Counted from the first letter of the stretch, positions 36,401 to 45,827 are shown. The stretch is DNA of 64,000 nucleotides from CAYFXA01 sp964347135 (GCA_964347135.1 CAYFXA010000001.1:7581-71580); one strand, 5' to 3'. The notes: generated by a model from the sequence alone, not told the origin. Program-made: numbers and translations.

Positions 36401-37127
36401 TTTCCTTCAGGCCTTTCACTAAATTAATAATCGCTTGATAAACCTCTTCGGCCCTTTCTCCTTCAGCTAAATATTCATCACGGAGGCTTTGAATTTTTTG
36501 CTTAATTTTAAGATCAATTTCCCCTAGAGCTAAAGCCAGTCTGTCTTTATCTTTAATCTCTTTTTTGGCCTTGACATTCTCCTGTTGACCTTCCTCTTTA
36601 GCTTCTTGAATTTTTTTCTCGCGCTCCTCTTTAAGAGCTTTCTTTTTTCCGGCCAAATCTTTTTCTAATCGTTCAATCGTTTTTTTCTGTTTTTTATTAT
36701 CAACTTCCGAAGTTAAATATTGGGAGAAATAGATAACCGATTCCAAACCTCGAGGAGAAATATCTAAAAGCAACGACAGTTTTGAGGGAGTGCCTTTAAA
36801 AAACCAAATGTGGGCAACTGGTGAAGCTAGGTCAATATGACCCATTCGTTCTCGCCTTACTCGAGACTGAGTAACTTCAACACCACACTTATCACAAACA
36901 ATTCCCCGATAACGAATTCGTTTATATTTTCCACAATAACACTCCCAATCTTTAGTCGGCCCAAAGATTCGTTCGCAGAAAAGACCATCTTTTTCTGGTT
37001 TCAGAGTTCGGTAGTTGATTGTTTCTGGCTTGATAACCTCACCGTGAGACCAATCTTTAATCTCTTGCGGTGAAGCCAATTTAACCCTCAAACCAGAAAA
37101 ATCAACAATGTTTTTACCAAATACCAT
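33423..37127 (-). CDS. rpoC: RNA polymerase beta' subunit
   Basis: A 1234-residue catalytic subunit. Near the N-terminus is the zinc site [19 protein letters not shown]. The metal-binding [12 protein letters not shown] lies at about residue 545. The second zinc site uses C of DCGTKES and [11 protein letters not shown] near residues 875-960. The trigger-loop region [16 protein letters not shown] follows. A charged coiled-coil insertion (about 140-230) is visible. Its start overlaps the rpoB stop by one base, with AAGGAGGAG before it. Confidence 0.98.
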   Translation of the reverse strand: MVFGKNIVDFSGLRVKLASPQEIKDWSHGEVIKPETINYRTLKPEKDGLFCERIFGPTKDWECYCGKYKRIRYRGIVCDKCGVEVTQSRVRRERMGHIDLASPVAHIWFFKGTPSKLSLLLDISPRGLESVIYFSQYLTSEVDNKKQKKTIERLEKDLAGKKKALKEEREKKIQEAKEEGQQENVKAKKEIKDKDRLALALGEIDLKIKQKIQSLRDEYLAEGERAEEVYQAIINLVKGLKEKVLISEDEYLKLVEYKAADFFKVGMGAEAILEAVKNIDLEKLAADLKTVVKESKGARHIKAVKRLQVVEGFRKAEVDPAWMVLKILPVIPPDLRPMVQLSGGRFATSDLNDLYRRVINRNNRLKHLIELGAPEIILRNEKRMLQESVDTLIDASKRPIRRYRRRRQPLRSLSDMLRGKQGRFRQNLLGKRVDYSGRSVIVVGPELRLNQCGLPKEMALEMFKPFVLREMILTGVAPNVKNAKNVLEQRPPEVFDILERITKDHPVLLNRAPTLHKLGIQAFYPVLIEGEAIQIHPCVCSGYNADFDGDQMAVHVPLGEKAKKESLELMAPDKNLLKPSDGSPIDIPNKEMALGCFFITSVNKKLPTYPTIFSTQKEVVLAYQEEKVDLRQLIKVKTDSEVIKTIPGRVIFNRILPKELSFVNDVVKGPTIKALITRAMQVCDTQTVVKLIDDIKRIGFWGSTLSGLSLGVLDCKILEEKPEIIEQANKKVAQIEENYNKGLITDQERRRLTQEVWMDTTEDLADRTWEKFDSENSVRLIIEAKVGRASKDQVKQLSAMQGLVVDPVGKIVELPVKSNFREGLSVFEYITSARGGRKGLTDTALKTADAGYLTRRLIDVAHDVIVREEDCGTKESIEIVHSGRRGEKFLSRILGRVLADKVVSPKTKKVLLKKGEVISENNLSLLKKHKVNKVQIRSPLTCKTKYGICVQCYGWDFSTKSIVEVGTPVGVVGAQSIGEPGTQLTLRTHHFGGIVVSDVTQGLPRVEELFEARKPKVLAPLAEIAGKAAVDETEEGYRIRIKSVGVKPVEEREYLVPAVSQVKVSDGDLIDAGTQLATGSLDVREILEIRGLKAAQEYLIEELQTVYESQGIHIQDKHFEVIIRKMSDKVRIETSGDTSLLPGQFLSRSLFEEENAKVLAEGGEPASAQVVILGITRSSLYTESWLSAASFERTTNVLTDAAAEGKEDNLLGLKENVIIGRLIPVTPERAKIEE

Positions 37128-40100
37128 TACTCCTCCTTTTCTTTAACTACCGTTGCCCCAGCTGCCCGAGCCAGCTCTTCGGCCTCCTCTTTAGCTTCTT
37201 CTTCTTCCTCCAATTCTTCCTCTGTTTCCTCTTCTTTTTTAACCTCAACTACTCCAGTGGGTTCAATCTTCAAACCCAAACTGTTCAATTCCTTAACAAG
37301 AACCTTAAATGATTCGGGTACGGTTGACTCCGGAATTTGAGTGCCCTTGACAATAGCCTCAAAACTTTTGGCTCTCCCAACAACATCATCGCTTTTAATC
37401 GTCAACATTTCCTGAAGAGTATTTGCTGCTCGGTGAGCTTCTAAAGCCCAAACCTCCATCTCGCCTAGGCGCTGACCACCCATCTGTGCTTTCCCGCCCA
37501 ATGGTTGTTGAGTCACTAAAGAATAAGGGCCAGTTGAACGAGCATGACTTTTGTCCTCAACCATGTGGGCTAATTTAAGCACGTAACCAATGCCGACAAC
37601 GCTTTTTTTGGCAAAAGGTTTACCGGTTCGACCGTCATAAAGAACAGCCTTACCTTTAGTTGGCAAGCCAGCCTTTTTTAGTTCTTGAGTAATTTTTTCT
37701 TCACCAATTTCTTCAAAAACAGGAAGGGCAACTTTGTAACCTTGTTTTTTAGCCGCCCAGCCAAGATGAGCTTCAAGTAACTGACCCAAATTCATTCTTG
37801 TGAGAACAGACAGGGGCGAAATGATGATGTCTACGGGAGTACCGTCTTCGAGATAGGGCATATCTGCCTCAGGAACAATTCGGGAAATCACTCCTTTATT
37901 ACCATGACGACCAGCTACCTTATCTCCTACGGTTACCTTACGCACTTGAGCCACTTTAACAATCACTTTTTTAAGAGTTCCAGGTTCCAATTCATCCCCT
38001 TTGGCTCTATCAAGAATTTGAACATCAATCACTGTTCCTCTTTCACCATGGGGCATCCGTAACGAAGTGTCGCGCACCTCCCTCGCTTTCTCTCCGAAAA
38101 TTGCCCGTAATAATCTCTCCTCGGCTGTTAGTTCCGTTTCTCCTTTGGGAGCAATTTTACCCACTAAGATATCATGAGGCCCAACTTCGCTCCCAACAAC
38201 AACAATGCCATCTTCAGCTAGGTTAGCCAAATCCGCTTCACCCACATTGGGAATATCCCGAGTAAGTTCTTCAGGACCTAGTTTGGTCTCTACCACTGAA
38301 GCATCATATTCTTCGATAGTAATCGAGGTAAGAGCATCAATCTTAGCCACTTTATCAGAAATAATAATGGCGTCTTCATAACCCAAGCCTTCAAAAGATG
38401 TGTAGGCAATAACCAAGTTTGTCCCTAAAGCCAATTCACCTTGATCACAAGAAGGACCATCAACCAACAAATCTCCTTTTTTTACTGTATCGCCAATTGA
38501 AACCAGAGGCCGCTGGGAATAACAGGTACTGGGACTTGTCCGCTTGAATTTAGCTAAATAGTAAGTTTCTTCCCGGCCTTTAATTTTGATATTTTCTGTA
38601 TCTTCTAAATCCGTTCTTTTATTTTTGATTTTCAAAGTTATCCTTTCGCTATCAACGTAAGTCACCTTGCCATCATGACGGGCTCTAACAACCCAGCCCA
38701 TCTGCTCAGGAATAACTGTTTCAATACCAGTGCCAATAATGGGCGCTTGAGGTTTTACTAAAGGTACTGCCTGACATTGCATGTTTGTTCCCATTAAAGC
38801 CCGGTTAGCCATATCATGGGAAAGAAAAGGGATCAAAGAAGCCGAAGTGCCAACTATTTGACGGGGAACAATATCAATATATTCTATTCTTTCCACTGGT
38901 GCTTCCAAAAACTCTCCGTGATAGCGTACCGGAACCCAAACATCGGTAATAAAGCCTCTTTTGTCAATTCCTACGCCACTATGGGTAATATAATGTTCTT
39001 GTTCGTCATCGGCCTGTAAATAAACAATCTCATCAGTTACCTTCATTCGGGTTTTACCTCGAACTTTCTTTTTCACTACCTTGCGATAGGGAGTTTCCAT
39101 AAAACCATATTCATTCACCCGCGTAAAAAGAGCCATGTAAGTCACTAAACCAATGTTTGGTCCTTCGGGTGAGCGAACAGGACAAATCCGACCGTATTGA
39201 GAGGCATTAATATCTCGAATCGAAAAACTAGCCCGTTCTCGGGTAATTCCTCCGGGACCAGTGACCGAAAGTCGACGCAGATTATCAATTTCGGACAAAG
39301 GATTAACCTGGTCCAAAATTTGGGAAAGCTGGCTGGAGCGGAAAAATTCATTAATCAAAGCCATTACTGGTCGGGCATTAACAAGCTGAACCGGACTTGC
39401 TTTTTCTTCAGTTGAAATCAGGCTCATTTTCTCCTTAATTGATCTTTCTAAACGAAGTAAGCCAATCCGAAAGACGGTGTCAGCCACCACTTCACCCACT
39501 CGACGAATTCGCCGATTGGATAAATGGTCAATATCATCGACTCGACCTTCACCATTTTGGAGTTTAATTAAATAGCGAACGGCAGCAACAACGTCCTCTT
39601 GACGAAGAATCCAATTTTTTTTGGTATTAGACGTTTTTAAACCAAGCCGCTTGTTGGTTTTGTAACGACCGACTTTCCCTAAACTATAACGACGAGAATC
39701 GAAAAACATATTTTCGAACATTTCTCGAGCATTTTCTAAAACCGCGGGTTCACCGGGACGCATTTTCTGATAAATCTCAATTAAAGCCTCCTCTTTGGTT
39801 TTGGTGGGGTCTTTTTCTAAGGTAGCCAAAATGTAGTCCTTGCCCTCTTTAATTAGATCTTTAAAAGTATCAATTATTTCCTCATCACTAACTAGACCAA
39901 AAGCCCGTAACAAAACGGTAACCGGGAATTTTCGCCTTCTGTCCAAGCGGCAACTAATGATATCATTGCGATTGATATTGAGCTCTAGCCATGAACCTCT
40001 TAAAGGACGGACTTCTGCGTTATAAAGGAGACGACCGCTCACTCGATCAATCTCACCAAAAAAGAAGGCGCCTGGGGCGCGAATAATCTGGCTAATTACT

Positions 40101-40483
40101 CCTCTCTCAATCCCATTAATAATAAAAGTTGCCCGCTCAGTCATTTGGGGAATATCACCTAAGAAGACTTCCTTACTTACTTTACGACCCGTTTTTTTAT
40201 TGATTAGGGTGGCTTCTACTCTAAGGGGAGCATCGAAGGTTAAGCCTTTTTTGGTTGCTTCCACAGGAGTGAGTCGGGGTTTATCAAAATGATACTTGCC
40301 GAAGGTCAATTGCCAATTTTTGCCAGTAAAGTCATCAATTGGAGAAACTTCCTCCAATGCCTCCTTAATCCCTTCGTCAATGAACCACTGATATGATTCT
40401 CGCTGAGTTTCCAGGAGGTTTAATTGAGGCAGGTTTTTATATTCTTTACCCCAGTTTAGGCGCTTCGGCTTAGAGGCGGGCAT
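37127..40483 (-). CDS. rpoB: RNA polymerase beta subunit
   Basis: A 1118-residue beta subunit starting MPASKPKRLNWGKEYKNLPQLNLLETQRESYQWF. It contains SQLSQILDQVNPLSEIDNLRRLSVTGPGGITRERA (rifampicin pocket), CPVRSPEGPNIGLV, GRHGNKGVISRIVPEADMPYLEDGTPVDIIISPLSV, and GGQRLGEMEVWALEAHRAA. About 40 Glu-rich residues end the protein. The usual upstream partners rplJ-rplL are absent. An in-frame TTG 54 bases upstream is rejected, as it lies inside the structured leader. Confidence 0.98.
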   Translation of the reverse strand: MPASKPKRLNWGKEYKNLPQLNLLETQRESYQWFIDEGIKEALEEVSPIDDFTGKNWQLTFGKYHFDKPRLTPVEATKKGLTFDAPLRVEATLINKKTGRKVSKEVFLGDIPQMTERATFIINGIERGVISQIIRAPGAFFFGEIDRVSGRLLYNAEVRPLRGSWLELNINRNDIISCRLDRRRKFPVTVLLRAFGLVSDEEIIDTFKDLIKEGKDYILATLEKDPTKTKEEALIEIYQKMRPGEPAVLENAREMFENMFFDSRRYSLGKVGRYKTNKRLGLKTSNTKKNWILRQEDVVAAVRYLIKLQNGEGRVDDIDHLSNRRIRRVGEVVADTVFRIGLLRLERSIKEKMSLISTEEKASPVQLVNARPVMALINEFFRSSQLSQILDQVNPLSEIDNLRRLSVTGPGGITRERASFSIRDINASQYGRICPVRSPEGPNIGLVTYMALFTRVNEYGFMETPYRKVVKKKVRGKTRMKVTDEIVYLQADDEQEHYITHSGVGIDKRGFITDVWVPVRYHGEFLEAPVERIEYIDIVPRQIVGTSASLIPFLSHDMANRALMGTNMQCQAVPLVKPQAPIIGTGIETVIPEQMGWVVRARHDGKVTYVDSERITLKIKNKRTDLEDTENIKIKGREETYYLAKFKRTSPSTCYSQRPLVSIGDTVKKGDLLVDGPSCDQGELALGTNLVIAYTSFEGLGYEDAIIISDKVAKIDALTSITIEEYDASVVETKLGPEELTRDIPNVGEADLANLAEDGIVVVGSEVGPHDILVGKIAPKGETELTAEERLLRAIFGEKAREVRDTSLRMPHGERGTVIDVQILDRAKGDELEPGTLKKVIVKVAQVRKVTVGDKVAGRHGNKGVISRIVPEADMPYLEDGTPVDIIISPLSVLTRMNLGQLLEAHLGWAAKKQGYKVALPVFEEIGEEKITQELKKAGLPTKGKAVLYDGRTGKPFAKKSVVGIGYVLKLAHMVEDKSHARSTGPYSLVTQQPLGGKAQMGGQRLGEMEVWALEAHRAANTLQEMLTIKSDDVVGRAKSFEAIVKGTQIPESTVPESFKVLVKELNSLGLKIEPTGVVEVKKEEETEEELEEEEEAKEEAEELARAAGATVVKEKEE

Positions 40484-40538
40484 CACTTTTAAAATCCGGG
40501 TATGAAAAAGTAGCCGTAAAATCTCGTACGGCAACAAA

Positions 40539-40555
40539 GCGTACCTATCGTACGC
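40539..40555 (-). promoter_or_regulatory. rpoB leader hairpins
   Basis: GCGTAC and GTACGC form a 6-bp stem with a 5-base loop. A second stem, CCGTA/TACGG, follows at about 40515-40532 with five T shortly after. Three copies of CGTACG/GTAC allow alternative pairing. This lies in the 90-base rpoB leader. Confidence 0.45.
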
Positions 40556-40579
40556 CTACCCTAATACTTAACTGTTGTC

Positions 40580-40608
40580 AAAATAACATAAAAACCCTAA
40601 TTCGTCAA
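40580..40608 (-). promoter_or_regulatory. Promoter of rpoBC (TTGACG-17-TATTTT)
   Basis: On the minus strand TTGACG (40603-40608), a 17-base spacer and TATTTT (40580-40585). It is back to back with the promoter of the small gene at 40666. Confidence 0.6.
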
Positions 40609-40629
40609 GAGGTATTTTCCGTTTGAAAA

Positions 40630-40659
40630 TTGACCTTAGTAATTAATCCTTGCTACAAT
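40630..40659 (+). promoter_or_regulatory. Promoter of the small membrane protein (TTGACC-18-TACAAT)
   Basis: TTGACC (40630-40635), an 18-base spacer and TACAAT (40654-40659), only 6 bases before the ATG at 40666, predicting a leaderless mRNA. Confidence 0.65.
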
Positions 40660-40665
40660 CATCTT

Positions 40666-40833
40666 ATGCTATTTACTATTTTTAAAATCGCTGCCCTTTG
40701 TTTAATTATTATTCTTGTTTTAAAGGCTCTTAGAATAGTTTTTGTTCCAGTTAAGATAATTAAGTGGCTGATTTTAATAGGCGTGGCGATTTTCTTGCTG
40801 GTAATGGCAAGAAACTATATAGGAGTTTTTTAA
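40666..40833 (+). CDS. Small two-helix membrane protein
   Basis: A 55-residue hydrophobic protein, MLFTIFKIAALCLIIILVLK then VPVKIIKWLILIGVAIFLLVMA, with two membrane spans split by a short basic loop. The ATG at 40666 is placed right after a good promoter; an upstream in-frame ATG at 40630 overlaps the -35 box and is rejected. Its stop overlaps the stop of the convergent Nudix gene by two bases. It resembles no family I know. Confidence 0.65.
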   Translation: MLFTIFKIAALCLIIILVLKALRIVFVPVKIIKWLILIGVAIFLLVMARNYIGVF

Positions 40834-41246
40834 AGCAACCTTTTCTTCGCTTTTTCTAACTCTTCATAGAGTCCAGGAATAAGATCATAATTTTTGGCTT
40901 CCCCAAGAGTTACCCAGGCAAAATCAGTAAAATCATCACCTAGTTTCACTCTCCCCGATTTATATCTACAACCAAATGTCAAACCAATGACATGATAGCC
41001 ATCAGGACGAGTGAATTCATAATCATTTAAAAAGATAAATTCACCTCCTACTTTAACTCCCACCTCCTCCTCTATCTCTCGATAAAGAGTTATTTCGCAA
41101 TCATCTGGCGCCTCCACCTTACCTCCAGGTACCGTCCACATTCCCGGAAAGGCGATTTCATCCTCTTTGCGCTTAATAATTAAAAACTTACCATCTTTTT
41201 CAATAACAGCAGTAACGGCGACAATGTGAAATTTCTTCTTATCCAT
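40830..41246 (-). CDS. Nudix hydrolase
   Basis: A 138-residue Nudix enzyme that would hydrolyse a nucleoside diphosphate linked to another group. The Nudix box begins at GG (41-42) and ends REIEEEVG (56-63). The first catalytic Glu of GX5E is Asp here (D48), with all other box residues present. PGMWTVPGG upstream is typical of MutT-like members. It lies 21 bases after mltG on the same strand. The substrate is unknown. Confidence 0.88.
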   Translation of the reverse strand: MDKKKFHIVAVTAVIEKDGKFLIIKRKEDEIAFPGMWTVPGGKVEAPDDCEITLYREIEEEVGVKVGGEFIFLNDYEFTRPDGYHVIGLTFGCRYKSGRVKLGDDFTDFAWVTLGEAKNYDLIPGLYEELEKAKKRLL

Positions 41247-41267
41247 TTTTTCACTGTTAAAAGTGGT

Positions 41268-42266
41268 TTATTTCAGGTACTTCTCAATATTTTCATTGTG
41301 CTCTTCACCGGTTTTGGCGTAGTGCATTCCCCCTTTTTTGTCAGAAAGATAAAACCAATACTCGGTCTCTTGGGAATAAATCACGGCTTCGATTGAAGCT
41401 AAACCAGGACTGCAAATTGGTTCGGGCGGCAAACCTTTATATTTATAAGTATTAAAAGGTGAGTCGATTGCCAAATCTTCTCTTGTTAGTTTTTGAGGCC
41501 ACCAATCTATTTCTTGCCAATTTTTAGAGTCTGAATTGTCTCGGCTAGCAAGGGCATATTGAACCGTGGCATCAGCCTGGAGAGACCAGTTTTCTTGCCA
41601 GCGCTTAAGCAAGATTCCAGCAACAATAGGGCGGTCTTTTTCCGTCCGACATTCCCTTTCAACAATTGAAGCCAAAATTATCACCTGGTTTTGAGTCAGG
41701 CCCTTTCTTTTAGTCTCCAGTTCTAATTCCAAGGAATACTTTTTTTCAAAATTGTTGGTAAAAATTTTAATCACTGAAGATGGGCTAGCATCCTTAGGTA
41801 CTAAATAGGTATCAGGAAAAAGAAAACCTTCAAGCTCATCCGTTAATTGAATAAATTGCGGATAACTAAAATCATCCAAGTTGGCGGTTAGGCGGCGCCC
41901 AAATTCCTCTCGCCGCCACCCTTCAGGAAAAGTTAGCCAAATGTCCAAAGAGCCATGAGTTAATAAATAGGCAACCTCTTCAACGCTCCAAGAAGGATTG
42001 ATTCGAAAATCCCCTGCTTGGATTTCGCCTGATAAACCTTTGGCTAAGATAAAAATTTTGAAAGCTGAAGCATTTTTAATCAAACCAGCGTCCTCTAACC
42101 GCTGAGCTGTCAAGGACAAACTTTCGCCTTTATGAATAACAAAGATTTGGCTTTCAGCCGGAGGTTGACTAACCGGAAGAAGCGCCCAGCGCCACCAAAA
42201 AAAGCCGCCGATAATGGCGGCCACTAGTACCAAAATGACTATACTAAACTTCTTCAAAAAGCGCAC
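41268..42266 (-). CDS. mltG: Endolytic murein transglycosylase MltG
   Basis: A 332-residue membrane-anchored enzyme that cleaves nascent glycan strands and sets their length. It has an N-terminal transmembrane helix (9-29), a LysM-like region with FVIHKGESL, EGFLFPDTY (146-154), and the catalytic Glu in ASIVERE (E203). Later HPQKL-like WPQKLTREDLAIDSPFNTYKYKGLPPEPICSPG is the family signature. Its start overlaps the zinc-ribbon gene by 23 bases. Confidence 0.94.
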   Translation of the reverse strand: MRFLKKFSIVILVLVAAIIGGFFWWRWALLPVSQPPAESQIFVIHKGESLSLTAQRLEDAGLIKNASAFKIFILAKGLSGEIQAGDFRINPSWSVEEVAYLLTHGSLDIWLTFPEGWRREEFGRRLTANLDDFSYPQFIQLTDELEGFLFPDTYLVPKDASPSSVIKIFTNNFEKKYSLELELETKRKGLTQNQVIILASIVERECRTEKDRPIVAGILLKRWQENWSLQADATVQYALASRDNSDSKNWQEIDWWPQKLTREDLAIDSPFNTYKYKGLPPEPICSPGLASIEAVIYSQETEYWFYLSDKKGGMHYAKTGEEHNENIEKYLK

Positions 42267-42444
42267 GGCGATATTTCTTTGTTTTCAAATTATAGATAAA
42301 AATCCGGCCGCACTTGCAAGTCACTTTTTCCGTGTCGTTTTTCCTTTTCTCTTTTTTACCTTTGTCCAATGGCTTGCCGCAACCAACACATTGGCCTCGA
42401 CTCAAAAGCCAAGCTTGTACTGGAGCAATGATATTTTTAAACAT
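42244..42444 (-). CDS. Small zinc-ribbon protein
   Basis: A 66-residue protein with CVGC (19-22) and CKC (43-45) cysteine pairs, likely binding one zinc. It begins MFKNIIAPVQAWLLSRGQ. It sits between ruvX and mltG and overlaps both, which argues that it is a real gene. No function known to me. Confidence 0.65.
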   Translation of the reverse strand: MFKNIIAPVQAWLLSRGQCVGCGKPLDKGKKEKRKNDTEKVTCKCGRIFIYNLKTKKYRRALFEEV

Positions 42445-42820
42445 TTTGTTTATCTAAGTATGCTTGTAAAATTATGGCCGCGGCAAAAGCATCCTCTTTT
42501 TCTTGGCGATATTTCTTCTTTTTGCCTGCCTCTATCATTTTAGCAATTGCTTCTTTGGTGGTCAAGGTTTCGTCTTGAAAAGATACTTTTATTCCCGTTA
42601 TCTTTCCTAATTGCTTGCCGTATTTTTTTGCTTTTTGGCCAATCTTTCCTTCACTCACGCCAATAACAATTATTTCTATCTTTTTTTGTTCAACTAGCTG
42701 GGAAATTTTCGTTAACGTTTCTTGATGGTTTTTGATAACCCCTATTGGCTGAACCAAGCCATTATCAGCAATAGCTAAGCCAATTTTGGCGATACCAAAA
42801 TCAATGCCTAAAATTCTCAT
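42437..42820 (-). CDS. ruvX: YqgF/RuvX family nuclease
   Basis: A 127-residue RNase H-fold protein: MRILGIDFGIAKIGLAIAD (first catalytic Asp), IEIIVIGVSEG, VSFQDETLTTKEA, and the C-terminal EDAFAAAIILQAYLD (last Asp). The family processes pre-16S rRNA 5' ends and was first called a Holliday junction resolvase. The start overlaps the sortase stop by 4 bases. An upstream extension to 42898 is rejected. Confidence 0.93.
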   Translation of the reverse strand: MRILGIDFGIAKIGLAIADNGLVQPIGVIKNHQETLTKISQLVEQKKIEIIVIGVSEGKIGQKAKKYGKQLGKITGIKVSFQDETLTTKEAIAKMIEAGKKKKYRQEKEDAFAAAIILQAYLDKQNV

Positions 42821-43533
42821 ATTCTGACCAATTGGGTTCTTACTATTAACCGCTTTAAATAAGTTCCTGGCGGAACACAAGTAATCAAAGAAAGCCACTG
42901 GCTGTCATATCTCTGTTCCAAAACAGCCAGGTCCTCGGGTTTAGTCTCAGAGATTTCCCTTACCAAATAACGATACTGAATGCCATCAAAATCAACTAAA
43001 ATTTCATCGCCTTCTTCCAAGTTAGGTAAAGTAGAAAAAATCGTTTTGTAATTTTCGGGATTAAAAAATTGGGGCAAAACTGAGTGACCAAAAATCACGG
43101 TGTTGCCGTACTGTCCAGGCAGGGCAGTACCAGGATAATGAATTAAACTTTTCATCAAATCCTCACCCCCGATTTGAACCGTGGCATCCTCAATATCTAA
43201 TTTGGGAATAGAAAGATTGTAATGGGTAATTCGACTTGGCCTGGGTGGCAAAATCGGTGCATCTGGAAACCAACTTTTGGGGTTAGCGTAGTCAACGACC
43301 GCTTCTTTTCCCAAAACGGTTTCTTGAGAGGTTAAAGGGCTGAGCGGTTGCTGGGTAAAACGACTGCTGGTCAACTCATAATACAAAATCGGCAAAGCCG
43401 CATTACCGATTAAAACCAGACCAATGACCAAAATTAAAAAAGATAAACTTTTCCACAAAAAAGCCAGTCGTTTTCGTTGAACCAATCGTTGACCAAGCGG
43501 AGCTGATTTTAGATAACGGTAGGGAAATGTCAT
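42817..43533 (-). CDS. Sortase
   Basis: A 238-residue membrane-bound transpeptidase. It has a basic N-terminus, a membrane helix (26-50), then the sortase barrel with His in FGHS (H150), catalytic Cys in SLITCVPPG (C219), and Arg in LKRL (R228). The TCxPPGT pattern fits class D/E-like sortases. It sits directly after the large actin-fold/J-like protein, overlapping it by 4 bases, and would process surface or pilus proteins. No LPXTG-like substrate is seen in this window. Confidence 0.93.
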   Translation of the reverse strand: MTFPYRYLKSAPLGQRLVQRKRLAFLWKSLSFLILVIGLVLIGNAALPILYYELTSSRFTQQPLSPLTSQETVLGKEAVVDYANPKSWFPDAPILPPRPSRITHYNLSIPKLDIEDATVQIGGEDLMKSLIHYPGTALPGQYGNTVIFGHSVLPQFFNPENYKTIFSTLPNLEEGDEILVDFDGIQYRYLVREISETKPEDLAVLEQRYDSQWLSLITCVPPGTYLKRLIVRTQLVRI

Positions 43534-45827
43534 TGAATTTCAACCTCAATCTCAATTCTATTGACTCTCCGGGGAAAAGTGCCAAGGCGCCCAGGTAAAC
43601 GGGGAGAAATTACGGCTTCAAAACCAGCCACTCTTGGTAAATTACCTAAATAAGTCTCACCTATCACGATGTATTTCCCCGCCAAATTCTTTTTAATCTG
43701 TTCCAAATCTTGCTTAGGAATTAATTTGGCTTTTAGATGAGTTTTTACCGTTGCGACGCCTTTTTTATCAACTTCACCAACATCAAAAGAAAATTCAGTT
43801 TCCTCAGGTAAGTATTCAAAACCCTCGGCAGCTGATTCTAAAACGCTATCTTCAACTAGTTCTTGTAATTCTTTTTCCGTGTAAACTAAAGCATTTGCTT
43901 GTAGTTTTAAAGAAAGCTCCAAACTATCCGTTTCTTCATCTACCTCATGGCTATAATTACTGCTAATAACTTTAGTGGCAATCGACTCTTCAACCAAATT
44001 TGCTTCAGGAGAAAGTTGGGTTAACAATTTTTCTTTGGCATCTTTTTCCAAAGCGGCTTCTAAATCAGCCAGCAATGCCTCTTTGTCTTCCTCAGAAACA
44101 GCTTGAATTTGACGACTGATGCCTCCACTAAAAGCAGAATCATTTTTGGCAACATAATCCGATTTGGCGTAATTAGCAATTGTAAATTCGGTTCCTGCAG
44201 CCAAGTTACCCTCGGTCCCAATTTCTTCAGCAGTAACTTTGACATTGGCTTTACCAGGGGGATCGGCGGCGCTACTTTGAGAAGCAACGGTGACATCATC
44301 ATCAAGGGTAAATTCCAAACCTGCGGCACTGGCAATTTCCGTTCCCGAATCAAAAGTTTTTTCACTGGAAGTACCGTTGTAAATTGTTACTTCTCCTTTG
44401 GCTGGGTCACCGATTTCTTTAGCACCGGTCGTTGTCCGGCTCTTGCTGCCTTCAACCCCAATTTTCATTTGCTCGGCGGGCAAAATGAAATTTTCTTTAT
44501 CTGGAGTGTCTGTTGTGGGATCAAGTTTAACCGTAAAATCTTTTTCCAGAATTTCTGGTTCCAAAAAAAGAGTTACTTTTGCCCGAGGAAGAAACCAATA
44601 GGCGGCAAAAGCACTGCCAATTAAAATCAAAATGAAGGCGATGATTAAAAAGAGAATCGGGGAGGTTTTAAGAGACTTGGGCATTAACCCTCTAAGGTAA
44701 GCTAAATTCAGCTTCCTTAGAAGAGAAGGACCAGGACGAAAAGAGGTTATTTTGGCAAAAAAATTGCCCAAAAACGAAGGTTTTTCTTCGATTGGCGGTT
44801 CTTTAATCACAGGCGGTTCCCTTACTTCCGGTTCTTCAGGTTTCTCTGGCTCAACTGGTTTTAACGGCTCTTCGGGTTCGGCTTCTATTTTCTCTTCAGC
44901 AACATCGGTCCCTTTAATAAAACCCAGCTCTCCTGCAGGAACAAAACCTGGCTCTTCAACTTCAACCTCTTCTCCTTTCTCAATTTTCTCTTCTGCTACC
45001 TCTTTCTTCTCCTCTTTTTCTTTTTTCACTGGTTTTTCTTCTAGAACCAAGCCAGCGGCTTTGGCCACCTCTTTACCACCAGCCAAAGCAATTGCTTTAA
45101 TATCAAAATTCAGGGGCAAGATTTCTACTCTAGGCAAATGAAGGAATTCAACTTCTTCTTTCTTTTTTTCTAGCCAGGGATAGTTAACTAATTGTTGCCT
45201 GGCCTCTTCTAATTTATCTTCTTTGTTGTAAATTAAGATTCGGGCAGGCAAAGATTCCTTAGACTCAAATCGAGACAGACCCTCAATCAAGTCATCAGCC
45301 AAATTATCGCTTTTGTCAATCAATTCCGGTCCCAAAATCTTCCCAATTCTCACTAAGCCAACGCTTACCTTCTTCATCCCTAAATGCACCAAAATGGCGG
45401 TTGGCGGAACTCCTTCAGTAGCTTTTATATGATGAACAATTGCCTCAGTAACCACCACAAAACCAGCTGGTTTGAGATCGAGCTTTTCAGAAAGTTTTTT
45501 TAGAAGTTTTAATTTCTCATCAACAATTTTCTCTCCCTCAATCCAATTAAAAGGCAAGCCGAAAACAACTTTATCAGGCTCTTTAACCTCTCCCTCTATT
45601 GGCAATTTCTCGGCTGCAGAAGATAAACACGCGTCAACGGCTTCAATTAATTCTTCTTCATTCTCCCATCTTTCGGCGTTTCCCAAGGAAAGAACTTTGA
45701 CCTGATTTTCAACAATGGCAAAGATAGCACTCTTAACAAGTTCCAAACCAATTTCCAGAGCAAAATAATACTCTGATGGCTGCTTTTCCTTTTGACGAAT
45801 TTTGTTTAAGACAGATTTAACTTCCAT
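43530..45827 (-). CDS. Membrane protein: actin-like fold plus baseplate-J-like domain
   Basis: A 765-residue protein. Residues 1-260 look like an FtsA/PilM actin fold: FALEIGLELVKSAIFAI at about 19-35, TAILVHLGMKKVSVGLV near 155, and IALAGGKEVAKAAGLVL near 243. Residues 260-370 are a Pro/Glu/Lys-rich linker. One membrane helix (about 388-415, SPILFLIIAFILILIGSAF) is followed by about 350 extracellular residues. That region has KGEVTIYNGTSSEKTF, GTEIASAAGLEFTLDDDVTV, and VKVTAEEIGTEGNLAAG, which resemble phage baseplate J/gp47 domains. The ATG at 45827 overlaps alaS by 11 bases. Location next to sortase and MltG suggests an envelope machine; the function is unknown. Confidence 0.75.
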   Translation of the reverse strand: MEVKSVLNKIRQKEKQPSEYYFALEIGLELVKSAIFAIVENQVKVLSLGNAERWENEEELIEAVDACLSSAAEKLPIEGEVKEPDKVVFGLPFNWIEGEKIVDEKLKLLKKLSEKLDLKPAGFVVVTEAIVHHIKATEGVPPTAILVHLGMKKVSVGLVRIGKILGPELIDKSDNLADDLIEGLSRFESKESLPARILIYNKEDKLEEARQQLVNYPWLEKKKEEVEFLHLPRVEILPLNFDIKAIALAGGKEVAKAAGLVLEEKPVKKEKEEKKEVAEEKIEKGEEVEVEEPGFVPAGELGFIKGTDVAEEKIEAEPEEPLKPVEPEKPEEPEVREPPVIKEPPIEEKPSFLGNFFAKITSFRPGPSLLRKLNLAYLRGLMPKSLKTSPILFLIIAFILILIGSAFAAYWFLPRAKVTLFLEPEILEKDFTVKLDPTTDTPDKENFILPAEQMKIGVEGSKSRTTTGAKEIGDPAKGEVTIYNGTSSEKTFDSGTEIASAAGLEFTLDDDVTVASQSSAADPPGKANVKVTAEEIGTEGNLAAGTEFTIANYAKSDYVAKNDSAFSGGISRQIQAVSEEDKEALLADLEAALEKDAKEKLLTQLSPEANLVEESIATKVISSNYSHEVDEETDSLELSLKLQANALVYTEKELQELVEDSVLESAAEGFEYLPEETEFSFDVGEVDKKGVATVKTHLKAKLIPKQDLEQIKKNLAGKYIVIGETYLGNLPRVAGFEAVISPRLPGRLGTFPRRVNRIEIEVEIQ

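Noticed and set aside
40483..40537. Extended rpoB start (TTG)
   Set aside because: It would place the leader hairpin in coding sequence, and RpoB homology starts after the ATG at 40483.
44103..45141. Plus-strand Ser/Phe-rich frames opposite the actin-fold/J-like gene
   Set aside because: Their composition is the mirror of the Lys/Glu-rich coding strand.
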